A stretch of 64,000 bases of DNA from Edaphobacter modestus. Lineage in GTDB: Bacteria; Acidobacteriota; Terriglobia; Terriglobales; Acidobacteriaceae. The translations under genes were made by a program, and so were the position numbers. The stretch is from NCBI RefSeq assembly GCF_004217555.1, contig NZ_SHKW01000001.1, forward strand, positions 4,402,001 to 4,466,000. The letters are read 5' to 3'. Below are positions 44,929-54,641 of the stretch, one piece after another (position 1 is the stretch's first letter; each line of letters begins with the position of its first letter). The notes under the pieces are model-generated. The model had not been told where the DNA came from. It ran no database searches and saw nothing but the letters and a program-made list of their open reading frames with translations.

Positions 44929-47900
44929 TTAGAAGATGAAGCGACCATGCAGCTGGATCTGACGCGGATCGAAACTGTTCAGGTTTAGGGTTCCAAAAGT
45001 GCTACTGGTTCCAAGACCGGGGATCAGGCCGCCGGAGGGGTTATTCGTAAGATTGGTTGATCCCAGGTTGCCAACATAAGCTCCGTTGAATTGAGCGTTG
45101 TTTAGAAGGTTAGTCGCCTCACCTGAGATCTCAATCCGATAACGCTCACGGACCGGGAAGGCACGGCGAAGGCTCAGATCCATATTTGCGCGACCCGGTC
45201 CGCGCAGGTCTCCGCTGGTCTGGGCGTGATTGCCGATCCAGTAGATATCCGGAGCGAAGCTACCATCTGGATTGGTAATGGTGCGCCCGGCGAAGGCGCA
45301 GGCATTGTATTTCAATAGTTGATACTTGCCAGGGGTGACGGTCTTTCCGCAGGGCAAGGTGACGGTCGTCTTACCGTCGTAACGCTTCTGAAGAGCACTC
45401 GGCACCTGGATATTCTGATCGGGAACGCGGTCGAGGCGCGAGGTAAGCGCACCACCGTTGTTGTTCAACAGCACCACGATCGGCATGCCGCTCTGTAAGC
45501 TGATGACCGAGCCTACGCTCCAGCCGCCAAGAAGGACACGGGCCACCAGGTTGTTGAGGGCGTACTTGCCGTTCTTACCGAATTGCGAGTTATAGACGAT
45601 GGTCGCGACGAAACGATTCGGTGTGTCCGCCAGACCGTAGTTCCGGTTCAGGCCATTGTGGATGAGGTCCGGGGTTCCAACGGTACCCCCGGAGTTGACT
45701 CCCTGACCGTCCTCGATGGGGGTCGTAACGTAGTCCAGTTCTTTGCTCCAGGTGTAGTTGGCCTGAATGTTGAAGCCGGAGGCGAAGGCGTGTGAGAGAC
45801 GTGCCTGAAGCGAGTGATAATCGGCGTAACCCTTGGAGCCGTCGATACTCGCTCCCCAAAGCAGAGGATAGGGCATCTTGGGAATTTGCTGCTGGATCGT
45901 GCGTGCGGAGAGGGCTCCCTGAAAAGGAACCAGCTGAGCTCCCGTCTGGTAGGGATTGGGGACCTGAAGCGTGGATGGGTCGTTCTTACCGTTGCTCGCG
46001 ACGTATTGCGCGTGCCAGTTTGCCAGTAGGCCCTGATCGATGGTCTGCAGGTTCTGGAAAGGCTGGCTGCGGGTGGTCAGGTTGTTCGAGAAGGAGGCAC
46101 TCCACCCGATCGACATGATCCACTGCGAGTTCTTGCCGAAGGACTGCTCAACGAACAGATTGGCCTGCTTGGCGACCTGGTTTTTCAGATTGCGGTCAAA
46201 ATAAGTAGTTGCGGTCCCGTATATCTGCGGCGCGGCCTGGTTGGCCCCGACGGCGGCGACCAGAGGTGCCGGATCGGTGAACCGAGTTACGGGCACGCCG
46301 CTAGGATTTGACCCGTAGGGGAGCGCCTGGTTGCCGGCCGCAAAAGGTGCTCCACCGTAATCGTTCGAGCTGGAGAAATATCCGCTGTTGCTCGGGAGAT
46401 AGGTGATGCCGAAGCCTCCGCGCACGACAGTTCCCTGGTAGGGCTGGAAGGCGAAACCGACACGAGGCTGAAAGTCGTGCCACTCGGTGTCCCAGAGGCC
46501 GCGGCTGTATCCGTTTACGCCGGGGAAGGCGAATACGCCCTTTGATCCGAAGGGGTTGTTCTTGGTCAGATCGATCGCGGTCATGCGGTTGTAGCGCTCG
46601 GTGAGTCCGGGCTGCACGTCCCAGCGGAGGCCGAGGTTGATGGTGAGGTTCTGCCGTGCCTTCCAGTCGTTCTGGGTGTAGACCGCGAAGTACTTCGCCG
46701 CGTACGCGGGTTTCAGGTTGGCGCCGGGACGGACGAACCAGACGCCTTGTCCGAGCAGCAGGGTAGCGGCGTTGACGCCGCTCTGCGTGGGCGAGGTGTT
46801 GTTGGGGGCCGAGCCTCCAGACGCTGTGACGAATTGGAAGGAGTAGTTGCCGCCGGGATCGGCTGCGCAGCATCCGCCGATGTTGGCCGAGCCTTCTTCG
46901 AAGTCGGTGTAGTTGGCGAGCATAACGCGATACTCAGAGCCTGCTTTGTAGGTCCAGTTTCCGGAAACCTTAGTGATGCTGCCATTAATCGCGTGCGCGA
47001 TCTGGCTCTCGCGCTTGTTGGCGAACTGTCCGCTTGAAAGCGCCGACCAGTTGCTTCCTCCGCCTGTTCCTCCGGAGAAACCGTTGGGATTGACGACGGG
47101 CGCTGAGCCCGGGACTGCGAAGAGAGCCTGCGTAGCCGGGGCAATGCCGAACTCGTTGTACTGGGTGAAGCCGGACTGGTTGCCGGCCAGGTTGTAGGTG
47201 CTGATGCGGGTGACGCCGTAACGCACGTCGACGAAGAGTGTCGGCCGCACGGTGATGGTATCGCCGATCTGCGCGTAGTAGTTGTTGTCCTGCGTGGCGG
47301 TGGCCGCGTTGTTGAACGGCGCCGTACCGAAGGGACGAGGCTGAGTGATCTTGCCGAAGTCGTATCCTCCGCTGCTGTAGAAAGAGTGCGAACCCAGCTT
47401 GTAGTCGATGCGCGAACTGAGGGTCTGACGGCGAACGGTGTTGCTGACGTTGGAGGTGTAGTTGTTGGTGTTGTAGACGTCGTCAGGGGTGCGGTTGGGA
47501 AGCGGATAGAAGCTGTACATCAACAATGCCGCCGGGTTTGGGTTGGGAATGATAGCGTTCGGAATCAGAGCGCGCTGATACAGGTTCGGTCCAACCTGTG
47601 TGACGTTGTAAGGATCAAAGATCTGCGCCGCCACGGGCTGCCCATTGGCCCCCTGGATGTAAGTCTGGCTGAAGTTTCCGACGCGCTCGAGTGCGGTGGG
47701 AACAGTCTGCAGGTAGGTCTGACCCTGGTTGAAGCTGAGGTAGTGATAGCTGGTGGAGAAGAAAAGCTTATCGCGAACGATGGGACCCGAGAGAGCCCCG
47801 CCATAGTCGTTGACCTTGAAGGCCGGACGCCGAATGCCTTGAGCCTTGTTACCTGGGGAGTTCGCATTAAACGCTTCATTGCGGATCATGTAGGAGGCCT

Positions 47901-48690
47901 GGCCGTGAAATTGGTTTCCACCCGACTTGGTGTTGATGGCCATGACAGACATGCCGCGTCCGTAGTCCGCTGTGAAGTTATTGCTGATGACGCGGACCTC
48001 CTGGATGCCCTCCTGGTTGGGGATGATGGCAGCCTCGTTGAAGCCGTTGCCGGTAATGGGAAGACCGTCGAGCTGGATGTCATTCTCAAAGGCGCGACCT
48101 CCATTGACGCCGATGGAAGAGTACTGTGCACGGCCCGCAACTCCAATACCGAAGGAGTTCAATGATTGAGAGCTCGAGGTCTGGTTGCGTGGCTGAACGC
48201 CGTTCTGGAGTGTCGTGTAGTAAAGGGGGTTTTGTGTGATGTTGGGAATGGCGTCGATCACCTGGGCGCTGACGGCCGCTGTAATGGTGCTGCTCTCGGT
48301 CTGCAGCTGCTGCGCGGAAGACTGGACATCCACCTGCTGGGTGGCGGTGCCAACCGAGAGGATGCTGTCGACCTTCGCGATCTCTGACGCATTCACGCGT
48401 ACGCTTGAGGCCGAATACTTCTGAAATCCGTCCTTGACGATAGTGACGGTGTAAGTACCGGCCGCGAGGTAGGGGATGGTGAACTGGCCGGTTTGGGTCG
48501 TCTTTGAGTTGGACTGTACGTTGGTCGACTCGTCCCGAGCCACGACATCGGCGTCAACGACGACGGCTCCGGTAGAGTCGGTGACAGTGCCGGTGATGGT
48601 CGCTGATCGTACCTGCGCCCGCAGCAGGGGGACAGACGAAGCCAGCAGGAGAAGTAGGATCGCGAGCAAATTTTGCCGGTTGAATTTCAT
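44929..48690 (-). CDS. Oar-type TonB-dependent receptor, 1253 aa
   Basis: Signal peptide (LLAILLLLLASSVPLLRAQ) after GAGGAGG. A carboxypeptidase-regulatory-like domain (ATITGTVTDSTGAVVVDADV) is followed by a plug (YSSIGVNGGRAFENDIQLDG, FTADYGRGMSVMAINTKSGG) and a very long barrel with LTINLGLRWDVQPG, YQGTVVRGGFGITY and FNIQANYTWSKELD, ending QIQLHGRFIF. It is the largest protein in the window and is intact. Two esterase genes and a DUF1080/FG-GAP gene lie upstream and a quinoprotein gene 99 bases downstream, all leftward, so it probably imports a compound generated or consumed by them. A palindrome lies about 120-140 bases upstream of its start. Confidence 0.93.
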   Translation of the reverse strand: MKFNRQNLLAILLLLLASSVPLLRAQVRSATITGTVTDSTGAVVVDADVVARDESTNVQSNSKTTQTGQFTIPYLAAGTYTVTIVKDGFQKYSASSVRVNASEIAKVDSILSVGTATQQVDVQSSAQQLQTESSTITAAVSAQVIDAIPNITQNPLYYTTLQNGVQPRNQTSSSQSLNSFGIGVAGRAQYSSIGVNGGRAFENDIQLDGLPITGNGFNEAAIIPNQEGIQEVRVISNNFTADYGRGMSVMAINTKSGGNQFHGQASYMIRNEAFNANSPGNKAQGIRRPAFKVNDYGGALSGPIVRDKLFFSTSYHYLSFNQGQTYLQTVPTALERVGNFSQTYIQGANGQPVAAQIFDPYNVTQVGPNLYQRALIPNAIIPNPNPAALLMYSFYPLPNRTPDDVYNTNNYTSNVSNTVRRQTLSSRIDYKLGSHSFYSSGGYDFGKITQPRPFGTAPFNNAATATQDNNYYAQIGDTITVRPTLFVDVRYGVTRISTYNLAGNQSGFTQYNEFGIAPATQALFAVPGSAPVVNPNGFSGGTGGGSNWSALSSGQFANKRESQIAHAINGSITKVSGNWTYKAGSEYRVMLANYTDFEEGSANIGGCCAADPGGNYSFQFVTASGGSAPNNTSPTQSGVNAATLLLGQGVWFVRPGANLKPAYAAKYFAVYTQNDWKARQNLTINLGLRWDVQPGLTERYNRMTAIDLTKNNPFGSKGVFAFPGVNGYSRGLWDTEWHDFQPRVGFAFQPYQGTVVRGGFGITYLPSNSGYFSSSNDYGGAPFAAGNQALPYGSNPSGVPVTRFTDPAPLVAAVGANQAAPQIYGTATTYFDRNLKNQVAKQANLFVEQSFGKNSQWIMSIGWSASFSNNLTTRSQPFQNLQTIDQGLLANWHAQYVASNGKNDPSTLQVPNPYQTGAQLVPFQGALSARTIQQQIPKMPYPLLWGASIDGSKGYADYHSLQARLSHAFASGFNIQANYTWSKELDYVTTPIEDGQGVNSGGTVGTPDLIHNGLNRNYGLADTPNRFVATIVYNSQFGKNGKYALNNLVARVLLGGWSVGSVISLQSGMPIVVLLNNNGGALTSRLDRVPDQNIQVPSALQKRYDGKTTVTLPCGKTVTPGKYQLLKYNACAFAGRTITNPDGSFAPDIYWIGNHAQTSGDLRGPGRANMDLSLRRAFPVRERYRIEISGEATNLLNNAQFNGAYVGNLGSTNLTNNPSGGLIPGLGTSSTFGTLNLNSFDPRQIQLHGRFIF

Positions 48691-48810
48691 TTTTATTCCT
48701 CCTCAACACCAAGAAGCCCTGCCACCATCGCTGTTCCAAAGGTTTATTGCGTAATGTGCAATATGTTGTGCGAGATTAGCAAACGCATCCTAGCAATCGA
48801 TTTAGATTGT

Positions 48811-48829
48811 CGTCAACAAAATGTTGACG
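48811..48829. promoter_or_regulatory. Palindrome GTCAAC-AAAAT-GTTGAC, candidate operator
   Basis: CGTCAAC and GTTGACG pair perfectly around AAAAT. It lies upstream of the 1253-aa TBDR gene and downstream of the esterase stop at 48907. A T-run follows only on the plus strand, where no gene ends, so an operator (for example GntR-type) is more likely than a terminator. A half-matching copy lies upstream of the 21817 TBDR. Confidence 0.45.
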
Positions 48830-48906
48830 ATTTTTTTAGGAGGCCTTGAGCGGCTTGCGTGGTTCGACCTGTCATCCGGAGTGACTGCGGACGTTTCGAC
48901 CAATTC

Positions 48907-49980
48907 TCATGAATGCAGGCCGAGACATTTGAGGAAAAAGCTCGCGATGCTTTGGTTGGCCTCTTTTGTTTCAGGAAGACTTGCTTCGTACCAGAAGCCG
49001 TGATTGAGTGCTTCGAAGACGATGAGCTGTGCATCCACACCTGAACGCAGGAAGGCGCGATGCAGCACGGTGGTCGAGCTCAACATCATGTCGCGGGTGC
49101 TGCTTAGAAACAGGGTCGGAGGCAAGCCTTTGAGATCGGCATAGAGCGGCGACAGGATGGGATCACGAGGGTTGGCGCTTCCAACGTATTCGGAAAGAAA
49201 CTGTCTCTGGCGGTCGGGAACAGTCAGGCGTCCCGCAACCCCCGTCACGGTGTAAACGGCCTGAGTGTCGCCATAGGAAGAGAGATCTCCTGTCGTCGAG
49301 AAAAGGCCGAGGCCCGCGGGGAGAGGAAGTCCGAGTGTCTTGAGCTTGATCGCTAACTCTCCAGTAAGGATGGCCCCTGCCGAGGCGCCGTAGATGGCAA
49401 TGTGTTCAGGACGATAAGACTTCAGCACCTCACGATAGACGGCGACGGCATCGTTAACTGCGTCTGGGAAAGGATGCTCAGGAGCGAGGCGATAGAGCAC
49501 GGCGATGACTTTTATACGCGTGAGCCCAGCAATTGGGATCGACTCGGTGAGGGAGCCGGAGTCGGTGGTAAAACCTCCTCCATGGAGATTAATGAGGATG
49601 CGATCGGCACGATCCACAGGGACGCCGGACGTGGGAGTAATTACACGCACCGGCACACCAGCTATTGTCGCCTGTGTGATATTCGAGGGATAGAGTGCAC
49701 GATACACGTCTGAGTCGGAACGGTGATAGGCGTCGGTCCTGTGGCGTTTGGCTTCAAGTGTCTCTCCAGGGGGAGGATCGGTCACGTGCTTCGCGAGCGA
49801 TCTTCGTGCCTCGGGGCTGATGGTGTACGGCACAGGGACCACTCGCGTGAGGTGCGCAGTGCCATCGGGATCCATGACGCTCCGATCTTCAACCACGTTG
49901 GCGTCCGACGATTGCGCTTCGGCGCGCAGGCCACCGAGGGAGAGAAGACTGACGAGGCAGAGGGAGAGAGGGCGAAACAT
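48907..49980 (-). CDS. Secreted alpha/beta hydrolase (HSL-type esterase)
   Basis: About 357 aa. The ATG at 49980 follows AAAGGAG and opens a signal peptide (LSLCLVSLLSLGGLRAEAQS); the frame extends upstream into the preceding gene but lacks a leader there. The oxyanion motif HGGGF, the nucleophile block YGASAGAILTG (GxSAG) and a C-terminal His in EALNHGFWYE mark the hormone-sensitive-lipase/Abhydrolase_3 family. It should hydrolyse short-chain or aromatic esters outside the cytoplasm. It starts 32 bases after the carboxylesterase B stop, on the same strand, within the five-gene locus. Confidence 0.88.
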   Translation of the reverse strand: MFRPLSLCLVSLLSLGGLRAEAQSSDANVVEDRSVMDPDGTAHLTRVVPVPYTISPEARRSLAKHVTDPPPGETLEAKRHRTDAYHRSDSDVYRALYPSNITQATIAGVPVRVITPTSGVPVDRADRILINLHGGGFTTDSGSLTESIPIAGLTRIKVIAVLYRLAPEHPFPDAVNDAVAVYREVLKSYRPEHIAIYGASAGAILTGELAIKLKTLGLPLPAGLGLFSTTGDLSSYGDTQAVYTVTGVAGRLTVPDRQRQFLSEYVGSANPRDPILSPLYADLKGLPPTLFLSSTRDMMLSSTTVLHRAFLRSGVDAQLIVFEALNHGFWYEASLPETKEANQSIASFFLKCLGLHS

Positions 49981-50012
49981 GGAAGCTCCTTTGCGAGGGA
50001 GGCCGAGTGGTC

Positions 50013-51719
50013 TCAGGATTTTGCTGGAGAGGGCCTGGAGGCTGCGATCAACCGAAGTCCCTCGCCCTCCGGATCGTTCTTTATGCGGCACGGAGAGTCG
50101 AAGATCATGGTCGCTCGCTTAGCGTCGTCGTACGCAGGCCAGTGGGGCAGATCCTTATGGTTGGGATCTCCGGTACGCGCGAAGGCGACCCAGGCGGCGC
50201 CCATCTGGCGAGAGAGCGTGAGCGCATCCTGCCGGTCTGCGCTGTAGTGATTACAGATCTGGGCGTTATCGAAGACGAAGGATATCTCGGCGGCGTGGAA
50301 GGTTCCTACGCGGTCTTCGAGGACAGGAGTTCGCCAGCTGTAGAGATAAGAGTAGGCCGGAGCGCTTCGAAGAGCCGCCTTTCGTCGCGCCTGCTCGACC
50401 GAGGGAATACGGAATCGCGAGGCGGCGATGGTGGCGTAGAGAGCGAAGGGTTTCGCCGAGGGATATTCCTTGCGATAGGCGGCGAGGATGGCCGCGCTGT
50501 CATGCCCGAAGCTGGTGCGGAGTTCGGCCTCCACCTGGTCAGAGGTCATTGCGTAGGCGTCAGAATGATCGAGGCCACTGATGAACTCATTCAGGTTGGT
50601 CCCGGTCATGAGAGGAACATCGGCGGAGACGGATGGCGCAGAAGGATCGAAGGGATGTGTGGGCAGGATGCGGCCGCCGACCGTTGGAGCCCATCCGGTG
50701 CCGCCGAAGTTGTCGTGCAGAGAGGCCGGAGATTTAGGCATCCTCCGCATCACCTCTGCCGCCGCCACAGAGAGGCGCCTGGGCTCGACATCCTGAAGCT
50801 CACGCAGGTTTTCGCTGGAGATGGCCAGCTCTTGAAGGACCTTCTCGGCAATCTCATGAGAGTAGTTCGGCGACAGCATGCTCAGGTAGGGACCGCTCTG
50901 CACAATGGCGCGATGAAAGAGTCCCTTCGCGGCAGGCATCGCCATCAGAGCGATGACTTTGCCGCCGCCTCCAGATTGACCGAAGATGGTTACATTTTCA
51001 GGGTCGCCACCGAAGGTGAGGATGTTGTCCCTTACCCAGTGGAGCACGGCAACGAGATCCAACAGGCCGCAGTTGGCGGAGTCTGCAAACTCATTCCTGC
51101 CGAACCCCGCAAGATTGAGATAGCCGAAGGCATTGAGCCGATGGTTGTGATTGACGACGACGGCGTCGTGATTTCGGGCGAGACTCTCCCCTTCATACGA
51201 GAGAAGGTCATGCCCACAGCCGTTCTGAAAGCCGCCGCCATGCATGTAGACCATTACGGGTCGCTTGTGGGACCCATTGATCTCAGGCGTCCAGACGTTC
51301 AATCGCAGACAATCTTCTCCCGGTACGACCACGGCCGACCCTCGATGGAGAAGAAACGCATCTTCATCCGTCCTGGCAAGGTTCTTATGATCGGACTCGA
51401 GGAAGAGAAGGTCCTGCATGTAGCAGACCGGACCGTACTGTAACGCGTTGCGTACTCCACTCCACGGCTCGGGCGCCTGGGGTGCCATAAAGCGATTCCT
51501 TCCGGAGGTCGAAGCTCCGTAAGGGATGCCCTTGAAGATGAAGACGCCATCGTGACGGTAGCCGCGGATCTTGCCAGAGCTGGTCTCGGCGATCGTTGAG
51601 GCGTTGGACTCTGTGACGGTCGTCGCGGTTGAGCCTTGCTGGACGCGAGTTCCGGGGATCGCCGCTACTCCGGCGAGGCCTCCCAGAAACTCTCGCCGGT
51701 TGAGTTTGTCCGAGTTCAT
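50013..51719 (-). CDS. Tat-exported carboxylesterase type B
   Basis: A 568-aa protein with a Tat signal (LNRREFLGGLAGVAAIPG). Type-B carboxylesterase blocks are clear: VFIFKGIPYGA, EDCLRLNVWTPE, VMVYMHGGGFQNG (oxyanion hole), the nucleophile region VTIFGQSGGGGKVIALM, and a C-terminal MGAAWVAFARTGDPNH. In the nucleophile motif Gly replaces the more usual Glu/Ala, a tolerated change. The enzyme hydrolyses carboxylic esters in the periplasm. It precedes a second, unrelated esterase in the same leftward run, which suggests an ester-rich substrate such as acetylated or feruloylated plant material (inference). Confidence 0.9.
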   Translation of the reverse strand: MNSDKLNRREFLGGLAGVAAIPGTRVQQGSTATTVTESNASTIAETSSGKIRGYRHDGVFIFKGIPYGASTSGRNRFMAPQAPEPWSGVRNALQYGPVCYMQDLLFLESDHKNLARTDEDAFLLHRGSAVVVPGEDCLRLNVWTPEINGSHKRPVMVYMHGGGFQNGCGHDLLSYEGESLARNHDAVVVNHNHRLNAFGYLNLAGFGRNEFADSANCGLLDLVAVLHWVRDNILTFGGDPENVTIFGQSGGGGKVIALMAMPAAKGLFHRAIVQSGPYLSMLSPNYSHEIAEKVLQELAISSENLRELQDVEPRRLSVAAAEVMRRMPKSPASLHDNFGGTGWAPTVGGRILPTHPFDPSAPSVSADVPLMTGTNLNEFISGLDHSDAYAMTSDQVEAELRTSFGHDSAAILAAYRKEYPSAKPFALYATIAASRFRIPSVEQARRKAALRSAPAYSYLYSWRTPVLEDRVGTFHAAEISFVFDNAQICNHYSADRQDALTLSRQMGAAWVAFARTGDPNHKDLPHWPAYDDAKRATMIFDSPCRIKNDPEGEGLRLIAASRPSPAKS

Positions 51720-51755
51720 AAGCCGCTCCCAAAGAATTCATAGGGTGAGTAGCTG

Positions 51756-53666
51756 TTATTTCTTTGAAGAGGCCGCGGGATGGCCCGCACTATTCCAGTA
51801 GATGAAGGTTCCAAAGCGTGTTGAGGTCACGACGTCCATGGCTCCATCGTGGTTGAGATCGATGGCCAGCACATCCGATCCCACTCCGCTGTGCGTGTCG
51901 ATAAGGTGAGGCACGAGCTCCGCACCTCCGGGCGCCTTTCGATTCCGCACGGTCTTATACCAATACAGGACGGGGGCTCCACGGGGGTCGGGGTCGAGGT
52001 TGGTGTCGAGGTGCGAGAAATAGCGCTTGCCCACGACGAAGTCGGGAATCCCATCTCCGTCCATATCGGCGACACCGGTGCCGTGAAGCTCCGAGAAGGT
52101 GACATCGCCTGCGTTCTTCGTCGACCGGTCGTTCATCACCATGTGCTCGGTGAAGGTGATCTCTCCGGAAGGGCTGCGTTTCTGTTCGTACCATGCGAGT
52201 CCCCAGCCATGCGCATTGAGTGAGGTCACGATATCGTTGAGACCGTCGCCATTCACGTCGTAAACGGCCATGACGCTGCCACCCATCATTCCGCGTCCGA
52301 ATTGTCCGAAACCGGATGGATGGTATTTCCACTTTCCGGAGTCGGCGCCGGCTGCGGGCTGCTCCCACCATCCGTAGGGATTCACAATGTCGATGAGCCC
52401 ATCTCCATTGATATCGCCAGCGCCAATTCCGTGGCTTGCGCCATACCCTGCCTCGGAGACGTCATGGACCTTCCACTTGCTGGTTGGGTCAGAGGCATCG
52501 GGCTTCGCATAACGCACATGGCCGTCACCGGAGTAGACGAGTTCGGGCTTCCCGTCATGATCGATATCGTTGAGTATGGCGATCTCGCTTTGCACTCCGC
52601 TCCCCACCGCGAACTTCTCCCAGCGGCGCTTCTCTCCTTTGGGATTGATGTAGAGCTGTACCCCGGGTCCACCACCGAACATGACGGTGATGACGTCCGG
52701 CCAGCCATCTCCGTTGACGTCGGTGGCGAATTCCATCGTCGCGTCGGTCGCGAACTCGGTGGTTGGGTTGGAGCTGATGGCATAGTAGATCTCGCGGGAC
52801 TTGCGATAGTCGGGACCATAGTAGATGTAAGGTCCGGAGAGGACGTCAAGCACTCCGTCGTGGTTAAAGTCCGCCGCCGCAGTCCCCCAGGAGTAGTAGA
52901 AGTTACTCAGACGCTGCTTGCGGAAGCCGGCGCCAACTCTCTCCTCATCGCGGACCTTCAGGGACATATCCAGGTAAGCGGTCCCACGAAAGTGCGCTGC
53001 GCCTTTCCCTCCCACGTAAAGAGCGATGGGACCGTAGCCGCCGTCTTCGGTCACGGATCCTTGCTGATGTCCATTGTTGAGAAAGGAGCGGACGGTGTTG
53101 GCGTCGAAGAAGATCTCGATCGAGTTCCAGTCATGAGGCCGCAATGAGGTGTCCGGCGCCTTAAGCGGAAGATCGATGCTTGGCCGCTGCGGACGCGCTC
53201 CGTTCCCGTTCTGCGACTGAGGTGAGGGTGGTGGTGTAACGCGCGCCAACAGGCCTCCTCGCGGTAGCTTGTCGCGCTTGACGATCGCTCCCTTGGCATC
53301 GACGGTGACGAAAGAGGTGTCTAGAGTGGAGTCGTTGAGCGAGACGTAGACTCCTTTCATGCCTCCATCGTGTGTCTTCTCCGCACGCAGCAGAATGCCG
53401 GTCTCGCAACCTTCGTCGCAGCGAAACTCGGTGAAGAAGCTGAGGTCCTGATAGGAGTCGTCGACGACGAGCCACCCACCGGCCTCGGAGCCTGGTGTGC
53501 CGGTGATTGTGCCTTCGGACGCCGCCCACGTCGCGCCACCAAAGCTGTGCCAACCCTTCGTCGAGGATCCTGTAAATAGGACGTCTGGACGGAAGGATGG
53601 ACCTGATGCGGCTACGCCGCTGACGAGCGACCCTGCGAGCAACACGGAGCAAAGAATCTTCTTCAT
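51756..53666 (-). CDS. Secreted DUF1080 plus FG-GAP/VCBS repeat protein
   Basis: A 636-aa protein with AGGAG before the ATG and a signal peptide (MKKILCSVLLAGSLVSGVAA). Residues about 30-235 form a DUF1080/3-keto-disaccharide hydrolase-like jelly roll (STKGWHSFGGATWAASEG, FFTEFRCDEGCETGILL, DWNSIEIFFD). The rest is a propeller of FG-GAP repeats with Ca-binding-type DxNxDGxxD loops (DFNHDGVLDVL, DVNGDGWPDVI, DINGDGLIDIV, DMDGDGIPDFV, DLNHDGAMDVV). DUF1080 proteins act on glycosides, some via 3-keto sugars. It is the first gene of the leftward locus and sits next to the promoter region. Confidence 0.88.
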   Translation of the reverse strand: MKKILCSVLLAGSLVSGVAASGPSFRPDVLFTGSSTKGWHSFGGATWAASEGTITGTPGSEAGGWLVVDDSYQDLSFFTEFRCDEGCETGILLRAEKTHDGGMKGVYVSLNDSTLDTSFVTVDAKGAIVKRDKLPRGGLLARVTPPPSPQSQNGNGARPQRPSIDLPLKAPDTSLRPHDWNSIEIFFDANTVRSFLNNGHQQGSVTEDGGYGPIALYVGGKGAAHFRGTAYLDMSLKVRDEERVGAGFRKQRLSNFYYSWGTAAADFNHDGVLDVLSGPYIYYGPDYRKSREIYYAISSNPTTEFATDATMEFATDVNGDGWPDVITVMFGGGPGVQLYINPKGEKRRWEKFAVGSGVQSEIAILNDIDHDGKPELVYSGDGHVRYAKPDASDPTSKWKVHDVSEAGYGASHGIGAGDINGDGLIDIVNPYGWWEQPAAGADSGKWKYHPSGFGQFGRGMMGGSVMAVYDVNGDGLNDIVTSLNAHGWGLAWYEQKRSPSGEITFTEHMVMNDRSTKNAGDVTFSELHGTGVADMDGDGIPDFVVGKRYFSHLDTNLDPDPRGAPVLYWYKTVRNRKAPGGAELVPHLIDTHSGVGSDVLAIDLNHDGAMDVVTSTRFGTFIYWNSAGHPAASSKK

Positions 53667-53894
53667 CGCTTCTCCTACTTTGTAAATGTGCGACCTTCAA
53701 CCTTGTTCCCATACGGGCAAGCCCAAGCAACGATGGAGAAGCAATGTTTGTTGCAACATACGCAAACAGTATTGCTTATTAAGCGAACACCACTATACAA
53801 GACGAGATTAGAGCTTCGTCAACTGTTTGGCCTTGATGGTGCGAATTCAAATCTGTCACCTTCTAGGGGAACTCCGCCTTTCAAACGCGCGCAC

Positions 53895-54201
53895 CGTACG
53901 ATGTACGGAGATATGGCGATCAAGGAAGCACTCGAGTTCGAATACCGCATCATGGGCTATCGCGGTCGTAGCTATGAAGAGCTGCCATTTGTCGGTCTTG
54001 ACTCCACCTATGTGCTGGAAGAAACCAAGAGTTGTGTCGCGGGCGTCGAAGGCACGAAGACTCAGATATGGCCCGGCCCTTGATGTCGATATCTCAAACA
54101 AGCCCGACGAGTACAGCCATGCGGTTCCTCCGGGTATCAAGGCATGGCTGTCCAACCTGGCGGCCGTAGGCGACGCACTGCGCGAGGCTAAGATCGTTTA
54201 G
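53895..54201 (+). pseudogene. C-terminal remnant of a large secreted protein
   Basis: The reading MYGDMAIKEALEFEYRIMG then YRGRSYEELPFVGLDSTYVL and TKTQIWPG is continued after a one-base insertion near 54078 by LDVDISNKPDEYSHAVPPGI, ending GDALREAKIV. The pattern resembles the C-terminal end of barrel-type secreted proteins common in this phylum, with an internal deletion near PPGIKAWLSNLAAVG. The parent family is not named with confidence. It is dead. Confidence 0.5.
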
Positions 54202-54282
54202 ATGAAGACGCGAGCTCTCCTTGCCGTACTCCTTTTCTGGTGCGTGAGTGTAGCGATGGCGACTAGCTTGAAACGCAAATGA
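54202..54282 (+). pseudogene. Signal-peptide-only remnant
   Basis: An ATG directly after the preceding TAG opens MKTRALLAVLLFWCVSVAMA, a good signal peptide, but the frame stops after 26 residues. It marks the start of a secreted protein gene that lost its body. Confidence 0.45.
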
Positions 54283-54329
54283 CAGAAGTTGCAGTAGATA
54301 CTGTTCTGACTGCTGAGATCAGATATCGC

Positions 54330-54641
54330 GAAAGGGCCTCCGTCAATATCAGTGGCGTGTTGAACGGAAGGCTGAACTCGAAGAGGAGGAACGTCAGCGA
54401 AAGCTCGCAGCCGAGCGAGCCGAGAAAGCGGCAGAAGCGGATCGAGCAAGCTCGAATCGATCGTCTGCTTAAGGACTCGGCAGCATTTCAGCAGGCTAAC
54501 GAGATAAGGAAATACGTGGAAGCCATTCGAGCACTGCAGTCGCGCGACAAAGCCGATTCAGCCGAGGAATTCGAACGATGGAGCCAAGGGGCTTTGGCGC
54601 AGGCTGATCGGATCGATCCGGCCATAGGTGGGACATTCTTG
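54330..54641 (+). pseudogene. Frameshifted C-terminal fragment, charged helical protein
   Basis: LRQYQWRVERKAELEEEERQ and LAAERAEKAAEADR are readable in one frame, and ARIDRLLKDSAAFQQA and RKYVEAIRALQ, SAEEFERWSQGALAQADRID in another. Joined, they form the end of a charged coiled-coil hypothetical protein that I recall mainly from mobile-element contexts. The 5' part is missing. Confidence 0.5.

Noticed and set aside
48811..48837. Hairpin plus T-run as a rho-independent terminator
   Set aside because: The T-run is on the plus strand where no gene ends; on the minus strand, where the esterase gene ends, no T-run follows. An operator is more likely.
50007..51443. 478-codon open frame on the plus strand
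   Set aside because: Antisense to the carboxylesterase B gene, whose motifs are clear; no independent evidence for coding.
52302..53147. 281-codon open frame on the plus strand
   Set aside because: Antisense to the DUF1080/FG-GAP gene; openness follows from the repeated DxDxDG codons on the other strand.
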